Positions 1-4,975 of a stretch of 11,798 bases of DNA are shown here, one piece after another. Location: positions 1 to 11,798 of the forward strand of contig DGRZ01000108.1 in assembly GCA_002391195.1 (NCBI GenBank). Direction: 5' to 3'. The DNA is from Fibrobacter sp. UBA4375 (GTDB lineage: Bacteria; Fibrobacterota; Fibrobacteria; Fibrobacterales; Fibrobacteraceae). The notes beneath the pieces were generated by a model. It ran no database searches. It was not told where the DNA came from and saw only the letters and a program-made list of their open reading frames with translations. The position numbers and the translations under genes were made by a program. Positions within the stretch are counted from its first letter, which is position 1, and the number at the start of each line of letters is the position of its first letter.

Positions 1-689
1 GCGAGGTGCTCTCGATTATCGGGCCTAGCGGTTCCGGCAAGAGTACGCTGTTGCGTTGCCTTACCCAGCTCGAAACGGTTGATGGCGGCCTGGTGCAGGT
101 CGACGGCAAGGACATGGTAGTGCCTGGCGTTTCGGCGAAGGGCTCGGCAGTCAAGTATGCTCCGGCGAAAACGCTTCGCGAAATCCGCCTTTCTACGGGG
201 CTCGTGTTCCAGAACTTCAATTTGTTCCCGCACCTGACGGTGCTGCAGAACCTTTGCTTGGCTCCGGTGCGCGTGTTGGGAGACGAACGCAAAGATGCCC
301 GCGCGATGGGGCGGTTCTTGCTCAAGCGTATGGGCCTCGAGGGCAAGGAAAACTCTTATCCCTGCGAACTCAGCGGTGGTCAGCAGCAGCGGGTGTCCAT
401 TGCCCGCGCTCTCGCGATGAACCCGAAGATTCTTTTCTTTGACGAGCCGACCAGTGCCTTGGACCCGGAACTCACCGGCGAAGTGCTCAAGATTATCAAG
501 AAACTTGCCGAAGACAGGATGACCATGGTCATTGTGACTCATGAGATGGCCTTTGCCCGCGACGTGGCAGACAAGGTTGTCTTTATGGACGGCGGCGTCA
601 TCGTGGAGCAGGGAACCCCCGACCACGTGTTCCGCGAATCGGGTAACGAGCGCCTGGCTCAGTTCCTGTCTAGGTTCACAAATACTTGA
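1..689 (+). CDS. Polar amino acid ABC transporter, ATP-binding subunit (5' partial)
   Basis: This is the ATPase of an ABC importer, most like the polar amino-acid (GlnQ/HisP/ArtP) family that powers uptake of glutamine, histidine or similar substrates at the inner membrane. The reading frame is already open at the window edge (GAG at 3-5, then GTG at 6), so a short N-terminal part is missing. Numbering from the GTG codon, Walker A GPSGSGKST is at 6-14, the Q-loop glutamine at 69, the signature LSGGQ at 122-126, Walker B ILFFDE at 142-147, the D-loop SALD at 150-153 and the H-loop histidine at 179. Phrases such as FNLFPHLTVLQN and DEPTSALDPELTGEVL are typical of this family. The stretch before the Q-loop (about 38-58) is some ten residues longer than in GlnQ as I remember it. 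The permease and binding protein are probably upstream, outside the window. The exact substrate cannot be read from the sequence. Confidence 0.93.
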   Translation, partial: EVLSIIGPSGSGKSTLLRCLTQLETVDGGLVQVDGKDMVVPGVSAKGSAVKYAPAKTLREIRLSTGLVFQNFNLFPHLTVLQNLCLAPVRVLGDERKDARAMGRFLLKRMGLEGKENSYPCELSGGQQQRVSIARALAMNPKILFFDEPTSALDPELTGEVLKIIKKLAEDRMTMVIVTHEMAFARDVADKVVFMDGGVIVEQGTPDHVFRESGNERLAQFLSRFTNT

Positions 690-744
690 TTTTTGATTCC
701 GAGGCTGTTGTTTTACAAACTTCGGCGATGTAGGCTTCTTTATA

Positions 745-1719
745 TTATATCGGAGTCTTGCTTTTTTCGCCGGCGATTTCCCGGACGAGTTTTGGGACCA
801 AGTAGCCAGGTAACTTGGTGCGGATTTCTGCAATCAGTTCGCGCGCCCGTTCATCGGAAACTTCAAAGTGGGCGACCCCGTTGGCGTGGTCCAGCTGGTG
901 CAGGTAGTAGGGGAGTACTCCCTGCGAGAAAAGCTTACGGCAAAGTGTATCAAGAATTTCGGCGCTGTCGTTTACGCCTTTCAAAAGGACGCTCTGGTTG
1001 AGTAGAGTCCAGCCGCAAATTTTGAGGTGGGCAAACAGGGCGGCTGATTCATCGTCCAGTTCATCGGCATGGTTCACGTGTGACACAAGAACGCAGTTGA
1101 ATCGGGTGGGCAGTTCCCGCAACAGTTCAAAGTGCTGCATTACAAGGTCCGGACGCATCACAGGGAGTCTTGTATGAATACGAAGCGTAGTGACCGAGGG
1201 GTGGGCTGCGATGGATTCCACCAGGTCGCGGAAATTCCCGGGCGAAAGCGTGAGGGGGTCGCCTCCGGAGAGGATAACTTCCCAAACATCGCTGTGGGTG
1301 TCGAGCCAGTTGTTGACTTCGCTGGCCACGTCGGGTATATTTTGGAAGGGGTAGTTCTTGCGAAAACAGAAGCGGCAACGGACACCGCAGGTGGCGGTCG
1401 AGACAATCAGGGCTCGCCGGTCGTATTTCTGGATAACGCAGTCGGACTTGCCTGCAGGCAGGTCTCCTACGGGGTCGTCAACGAATCCGGGAATGTTTTC
1501 CCGTTCTACGGTAAGGGGCAGAACCTCGCGAAGGAGTGCTTCGGGGTTGCTGGAATTTTTTATTTGGTCTGCGAAGTGCCTTGAACAAAGGAATGGAAAC
1601 TTAGGTGCGGGGTCTAGGTTCGCAAGGGTATCTGATTTAGCGAAGCTGGTTGCAAAATCGCTTCCCAGATAGTCCAAAAAGTCTGAAATTTGTGTAAAAA
1701 CGGTCCCTGAATTTTCCAT
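745..1719 (-). CDS. epmB: EF-P (R)-beta-lysylation enzyme, KamA/EpmB family radical SAM aminomutase
   Basis: A radical SAM, PLP-dependent lysine 2,3-aminomutase relative, 324 aa, close to the length of E. coli EpmB (about 340). EpmB turns L-alpha-lysine into (R)-beta-lysine, which EpmA attaches to EF-P. The [4Fe-4S] motif CxxxCxxC is C111-C115-C118 in TATCGVRCRFCFRK. SGGDPL (GGDP family motif) follows, and PYYLHQLDHANGVAHF near the end matches EpmB. The probable PLP lysine is in the final GEKSKTPI at K321, three residues before the C-terminus, so the tail is short; by comparison, clostridial lysine aminomutase continues well beyond this lysine. The gene is divergent from efp with 40 bp between starts, which strongly supports the EF-P role over free-lysine metabolism. 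No epmA is visible here. The ATG start has no Shine-Dalgarno sequence, and a TATAAT-like box overlaps it. Confidence 0.88.
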   Translation of the reverse strand: MENSGTVFTQISDFLDYLGSDFATSFAKSDTLANLDPAPKFPFLCSRHFADQIKNSSNPEALLREVLPLTVERENIPGFVDDPVGDLPAGKSDCVIQKYDRRALIVSTATCGVRCRFCFRKNYPFQNIPDVASEVNNWLDTHSDVWEVILSGGDPLTLSPGNFRDLVESIAAHPSVTTLRIHTRLPVMRPDLVMQHFELLRELPTRFNCVLVSHVNHADELDDESAALFAHLKICGWTLLNQSVLLKGVNDSAEILDTLCRKLFSQGVLPYYLHQLDHANGVAHFEVSDERARELIAEIRTKLPGYLVPKLVREIAGEKSKTPI

Positions 1720-1721
1720 TA

Positions 1722-1727
1722 TATACT
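1722..1727 (+). promoter_or_regulatory. Candidate -10 box for efp
   Basis: TATACT lies 33 bp upstream of the efp ATG in the 40-bp divergent spacer. It is the only good -10-like hexamer on the + strand there, and no convincing -35 is found at 16-18 bp spacing. On the minus strand the overlapping AT-rich run reads TATAAT at 1723-1718, so the same few bases could serve both genes. Confidence 0.35.
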
Positions 1728-1748
1728 AAATTTAGCTTCAAAATCAAC

Positions 1749-1754
1749 AAGAGG
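1749..1754 (+). promoter_or_regulatory. Ribosome binding site of efp
   Basis: AAGAGG followed by a 5-nt spacer and ATG at 1760. It fixes the efp start, and it contrasts with several genes in this window that have no visible Shine-Dalgarno sequence. Confidence 0.7.
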
Positions 1755-1759
1755 ATAAT

Positions 1760-2344
1760 ATGGGTACTGTAAGCACCAACGAATTCCGCAAGAAACTTAA
1801 AATCATGGTTGATGATCAGCCGTACGAAATCATCGAAAACCAGTTCGTGAAACCGGGTAAGGGCCAGGCCTTCAACCGCGTTCGTATCAAGAATCTGGTG
1901 ACCGGCCGCACCCTGGAACGCACCTGGAAGAGTGGCGATACGGTGGAAGAAGCCGACGTGACCTTCACCGAAATGACCTACCTCTACAATGACGGTTCTA
2001 CTTGGTATTTCTTGAACAACGAAACTCAGGAAACCGAAGAAATTTCCAAGGAAGCTCTGAATGGCTGCGAAGTCTGGCTCCTGGACGGTGCTACCGTAGA
2101 AGTGACCTGGTGGAAGGACCCGAAGTCCGGCGCTACGCTTCCCATCGAAGTGATTCCGCCTACCTTCGTTGACCTGATGATTGTGGACGCTCCTCCGGCA
2201 GTGCAGGGCAACACCAGCGGCAACGTGATGCGTGAAGCCACCCTCGAAACCGGTGCCAAGGTGATGATCCCGCTGTTCATTGAGAACAACACCAAGATCC
2301 GCGTGGATACTCGCGACGGTTCTTACCTGGAACGCGCAAAGTAG
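1760..2344 (+). CDS. efp: Translation elongation factor P
   Basis: EF-P binds between the P and E sites of the ribosome and relieves stalling at polyproline stretches. At 194 aa it is slightly longer than E. coli EF-P (188). It has the three beta-barrel domains of the family: a KOW-like N-domain (about 1-66), a central OB domain (about 70-130) and a C-terminal OB domain (about 135-192) ending in VDTRDGSYLERAK. The modification loop reads FVKPGKGQAF, putting the modified residue at K34, exactly the position and context of EpmA/EpmB-type EF-P rather than the arginine (EarP) or unmodified types. The neighbouring epmB-like gene agrees. A perfect stem-loop follows 7 bp after the TAG stop. Strong ribosome binding site and regular codon use suggest high expression. 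Confidence 0.97.
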   Translation: MGTVSTNEFRKKLKIMVDDQPYEIIENQFVKPGKGQAFNRVRIKNLVTGRTLERTWKSGDTVEEADVTFTEMTYLYNDGSTWYFLNNETQETEEISKEALNGCEVWLLDGATVEVTWWKDPKSGATLPIEVIPPTFVDLMIVDAPPAVQGNTSGNVMREATLETGAKVMIPLFIENNTKIRVDTRDGSYLERAK

Positions 2345-2351
2345 TATGTTG

Positions 2352-2370
2352 TTTCCGGCTTGACCGGAAA
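2352..2370. terminator. Stem-loop between convergent efp and 2376-3350 gene
   Basis: TTTCCGG (2352-2358), loop CTTGA, CCGGAAA (2364-2370): a perfect 7-bp stem placed 7 bp after the efp stop and 5 bp after the stop of the facing gene. The T-tracts are weak on both sides, so it is a probable shared bidirectional terminator rather than a strong intrinsic one. Confidence 0.6.
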
Positions 2371-2375
2371 TTCCA

Positions 2376-3350
2376 TTACTTGAGCGAATCTCTAAACACC
2401 CGGGCGACTTCGTCCGGGTGTTCGCTTTTCAGCCAGCTGAGGGTCTCGGTACCGCGGTAGCTCCAGGCGAAGATGTTGTCGATGCCAGCCTTGCGGCTTT
2501 CGGCTACGGCGATGGCCAGGTCGTTTTCGCGGCCTGCTTCGATCTGGTAGGCCTTAATCCACATCTGCACGGCCTTGCCGTATTTGGCGGCCACGGTCAC
2601 GAGTTTGTGGGCGGTCTCGGCGTACTTTTCCCGGACCCATTCTTCGGTGGCCCCCCGTTCCCAGTAGGGATCACTGGCGATTTCATCCACGCTGTCCATA
2701 GATGCCACGCGGCCCCAGTCGTCGAGGCCTGCTGGGAACCAGGGTGGCAACATGCACACGCAATTCCGTTTACCGCGAGCGTGAACATCTTCCGTCATTT
2801 CTTTCAAAAAATCGATGAGGCTGTCTTCGCGGAACTTCAGCACGTCTTCGGTAAGTTCGGTGGGCATCTCGTACCCAAAGCGTGCACGGAAAAGCCCGCG
2901 GCACTTTTCACACCTGCAACTCCAGTTGCTAAGTCCGCCCTTCTCAAAGTAAAAATGAGGTTCATCCCAGAAGATGGTGCTTACTTTGGTTGCACAGACG
3001 GACTCAATCCAGCGGTGCATGTAGGTCCGGAATTCCGGATGGTTGGGGCAGGCGGCCACTTTGGGCTTGCCGTCTAGCGCCACCTGGCACAGGTCGTGAT
3101 TGCGGGCGGTGAGTTCGGAATAGGCTTCGCCGCCGAATACGCGGCCCACCCCCCAGGGGTTCACGTAGACCGTTAGACCTAGCTTGGCGGTCCGGTCCAC
3201 AATTTCAGCCATGGTACCGTAATAATACTGCTGGTCTTCTTCGCTCCAGGTGTGGAGCACGGCGTTGAAACCCGCCGCCTTGATGTCTTGCATGTCGGAA
3301 AGAGTATGCCTTGGCGTGCGCACGCCGAAATAACTGACGCCCTTAATCAT
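2376..3350 (-). CDS. Conserved TIM-barrel-like protein of unknown function
   Basis: 324 aa, no signal peptide, probably cytoplasmic. I do not recognise a named family, but the sequence has features of glycosidase-like (beta/alpha)8 proteins: an N-terminal beta strand GVSYFGVRTPRH, a repeating pattern of hydrophobic strands (NAVLHTW, LTVYVNPWGVG), and STIFWDEPHFYF with the acidic pair D129-E130 at the end of a strand, where catalytic acids of such enzymes often sit. This is followed by C145-x-C147-x2-C150 in SCRCEKCRGLFRARFG, resembling the Cys-rich loop before an FRxxFG helix in GH42-like and related barrels, possibly a metal site. Further strand-like segments are NCVCMLPPW, AVQMWIKAYQI and NIFAWSYRG. 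A hydrolase role is an inference, and substrate and activity are unknown. The ATG has no Shine-Dalgarno sequence; TATATT stands 9 nt upstream of it. Confidence 0.8.
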   Translation of the reverse strand: MIKGVSYFGVRTPRHTLSDMQDIKAAGFNAVLHTWSEEDQQYYYGTMAEIVDRTAKLGLTVYVNPWGVGRVFGGEAYSELTARNHDLCQVALDGKPKVAACPNHPEFRTYMHRWIESVCATKVSTIFWDEPHFYFEKGGLSNWSCRCEKCRGLFRARFGYEMPTELTEDVLKFREDSLIDFLKEMTEDVHARGKRNCVCMLPPWFPAGLDDWGRVASMDSVDEIASDPYWERGATEEWVREKYAETAHKLVTVAAKYGKAVQMWIKAYQIEAGRENDLAIAVAESRKAGIDNIFAWSYRGTETLSWLKSEHPDEVARVFRDSLK

Positions 3351-3372
3351 ACAGGCTCAATATAGAACTTAG

Positions 3373-3460
3373 GAGTAATGAGTGGTGAGTAGTGAGTTGT
3401 GAGTCCTTATAATCGCGCCCTTGGCGCCAAATTATATACTCATAACTGATAACTCATTAG
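3373..3460. repeat. Heptad-repeat imperfect palindrome
   Basis: Left arm: five tandem 7-mers of consensus GAGTNNT at 3373-3407. Right arm: three 7-mers ACTSATW at 3438-3458, the reverse complement type. Between them are TATAAT (3408-3413) and ATTATA (3431-3436), then a central 10-bp palindrome TTGGCGCCAA (3421-3430). The whole can fold as a long imperfect hairpin. The last heptad overlaps the stop codon of the 3457-3876 gene, so it could act as its terminator or as a processing site before the 2376-3350 gene. Confidence 0.75.
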
Positions 3461-3876
3461 TTTTCTGCCCACTGCGGCGTGGGGGTCTTCCGCAGCACCT
3501 GGTCCAGGGTCTCCCGCCACTCGTCTTCGGTAAGTGGCCTGCGTATCCAGTACAACCCCTCATCTTCTTTTTCGATGGGCATGGTATCCGGGACAATTTC
3601 CACAATCCAGGATTCGGGAATGCTGTTGCGGAGCCTCTTGCTGAAGGCGATGTTCATGTCGGTGGGCCTGTCGGCGTGGTCGAAGATGATAAGCGCCGGG
3701 GAATCTCCCGTAATGAGCGCCGTCTCCAGGATGTTTGCCGCTTCTTCGATGGTGTTGCAGGTGTACATGGTGGAATCTTCGGCCATGTCGTTTTCCAGAA
3801 GCCAGCGGAGAGTCCACTGGCTCAGGCGGTCCAAGCTGCCCGGTGAAGAAGGGGCTATGAAGAATATGTGTCCCAC
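3457..3876 (-). CDS. Small hypothetical protein, degenerate response-regulator receiver-like
   Basis: 139 aa from a GTG start. The pattern looks like a CheY-type receiver fold: beta1 GHIFFIAPS, helix, beta3 PALIIFDHAD with D66 where the phospho-acceptor lies, beta4 SWIVEIVPD, and beta5 GLYWIRRPLTEDEWRETL resembling the usual K-P-(L/F)-x-x-x-E-L end of receivers. The acidic pair after beta1 is replaced by APS and the invariant lysine before the cis-proline by arginine (R112-R113-P). If the fold is right, this is therefore a pseudo-receiver that may not be phosphorylated. There is no output domain. The frame was chosen over two overlapping + strand frames because it has a coherent alpha/beta pattern and acidic composition. 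No Shine-Dalgarno sequence is seen; TATACT sits 7 nt upstream of GTG. It may be co-transcribed with the 2376-3350 gene, although a palindrome separates them. Confidence 0.6.
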   Translation of the reverse strand: MGHIFFIAPSSPGSLDRLSQWTLRWLLENDMAEDSTMYTCNTIEEAANILETALITGDSPALIIFDHADRPTDMNIAFSKRLRNSIPESWIVEIVPDTMPIEKEDEGLYWIRRPLTEDEWRETLDQVLRKTPTPQWAEN

Positions 3877-3903
3877 GGCCTAAAGTATAGAAAGATTGAA
3901 ACC

Positions 3904-3925
3904 CCTTTTTTAGGTGTAAAAAAGG
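3904..3925. repeat. Inverted repeat in divergent promoter region
   Basis: CCTTTTTTA (3904-3912), loop GGTG, TAAAAAAGG (3917-3925): a perfect 9-bp inverted repeat in the 121-bp spacer between the receiver-like gene and thiL. Its position between divergent starts suggests an operator or a shared regulatory element, but a weak terminator-like hairpin is also possible. Confidence 0.5.
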
Positions 3926-3997
3926 CAATTTTGGAGAGAAATCTATTATTTTTGAGATAGGAAAAACATATCAAACATTAATCAACAATTAACGCAC

Positions 3998-4975
3998 ATG
4001 TTTCCCGACCTAGGCGAATTCAGACTGATAGACGGCATCCTGGAAAAGTCGTTGCCCTTAAAAAAAGGTGCCCCCGAATTTCGGGACTGGCTCCCCGTAG
4101 GCGACGATGCCGCCGAGTTCGACGGATGGCTTGCCACCAAGGATCTGTCCGTAGAAGGGACCCACTTCCGCCTGGACTGGTCCACGCCGGAACAGGCCGT
4201 GGAAAAGCATATTGTCTCCAACGTCTCAGACATCTCAGCCATGGGCGGCAGGCCACGGCTGGCCCTGTTCGGCCTGTGCGTCGGTAAAAACTGGAGCGAA
4301 GACACGGTGCGTCGGGTGTCCGCTGCGGTGGCTGAAGGATTTGCCAAAAGGAATATCGCCCTTATCGGGGGCGACACCGTTTCCGGCGATGTGGGAATGT
4401 TTTCTACGACCCTCGTGGGCGAACAGGTGGCGCCTACCCGCCTGCTCCGGAGTGGCGCTAGGGTGGGCGACAGACTGTTCGTCTCGGGAACCCTCGGGCG
4501 CTCAGCCGCAGGGCTCTGGCTGTTGCAGAACCGCCCCGCCGGTTTCGGGGAATTTCAGGACCTGATTCAGTACCACCTGTGTCCCGCTATCCGGGAGGAC
4601 CTCGGCGCACGTCTCGCCTCTACGGGCGTTTGCCACGGTGCTTTGGACATCAGCGACGGACTTTCTTCGGAGCTGAACCATCTGGCCCTGTCTTCCGCTG
4701 TTTCCTTGGAGGTGGAGGCCAATCGGATTCCCGTAGACCCTCGGGTTTCGGAAATGTGCAGCCGATATGGCCTAAATCCTATGGATTTTGTGATGGATGG
4801 CGGTGAAGAATACGTGCTTTTATTTACCGTTTCTGCCAAAAATGATATATTTTCAGTAAGAGGTTTCCCCGACGGGGTATACGAGATTGGCTCGGTTCAA
4901 GAAGGTGCCGGTGTCTACATGCTCGAAGAAGGGAAAAAGAAGATTGTTAAAGCTCAGGCTTGGTCGCATTTATGA
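3998..4975 (+). CDS. thiL: Thiamine-monophosphate kinase
   Basis: Phosphorylates thiamine monophosphate to thiamine diphosphate with ATP, the last step of bacterial thiamine cofactor synthesis. 325 aa, normal length for ThiL, of the PurM/SelD/HypE-like ATP-binding fold. Motifs in order: N-terminal LGEFRLIDGI, Mg-binding GDDAA at 35-39, SDISAMGGRP (77-86), the GGDT loop (124-127), LDISDGLSSEL (216-226) and GGEEYVLLF (268-276). All expected Mg/ATP ligands seem present. The ATG has an AT-rich leader without Shine-Dalgarno sequence. The TGA stop overlaps the next ATG (ATGA at 4972-4975), so the secretion ATPase is probably translationally coupled to it, although the two have no obvious functional link. 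No TPP riboswitch-like structure is evident in the 121-bp leader. Confidence 0.96.
   Translation: MFPDLGEFRLIDGILEKSLPLKKGAPEFRDWLPVGDDAAEFDGWLATKDLSVEGTHFRLDWSTPEQAVEKHIVSNVSDISAMGGRPRLALFGLCVGKNWSEDTVRRVSAAVAEGFAKRNIALIGGDTVSGDVGMFSTTLVGEQVAPTRLLRSGARVGDRLFVSGTLGRSAAGLWLLQNRPAGFGEFQDLIQYHLCPAIREDLGARLASTGVCHGALDISDGLSSELNHLALSSAVSLEVEANRIPVDPRVSEMCSRYGLNPMDFVMDGGEEYVLLFTVSAKNDIFSVRGFPDGVYEIGSVQEGAGVYMLEEGKKKIVKAQAWSHL

Noticed and set aside
690..744. Possible terminator between the ABC ATPase and epmB genes
   Set aside because: Only a CCGAGG/CTTCGG imperfect stem with a 15-nt loop and no clear T-tract is seen; too weak to list.
2418..3077. 219-aa + strand frame over the barrel-like protein gene
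   Set aside because: Shadow frame: the minus-strand protein has a coherent alpha/beta pattern and a conserved-looking acidic motif, while this one is Gly/His/Phe-rich without motifs.
3373..3460. CRISPR-like array
   Set aside because: Units are 7 bp with no spacers and are arranged as opposed arms; no cas genes nearby.
3421..3883. Two + strand frames (141 and 134 aa) opposite the receiver-like gene
   Set aside because: They have no start signals and odd composition; one starts inside the palindrome. The minus frame reads as a folded acidic protein.
3877..3997. TPP riboswitch upstream of thiL
   Set aside because: The 121-bp AT-rich leader lacks the CUGAGA and related conserved segments expected of a THI-box.
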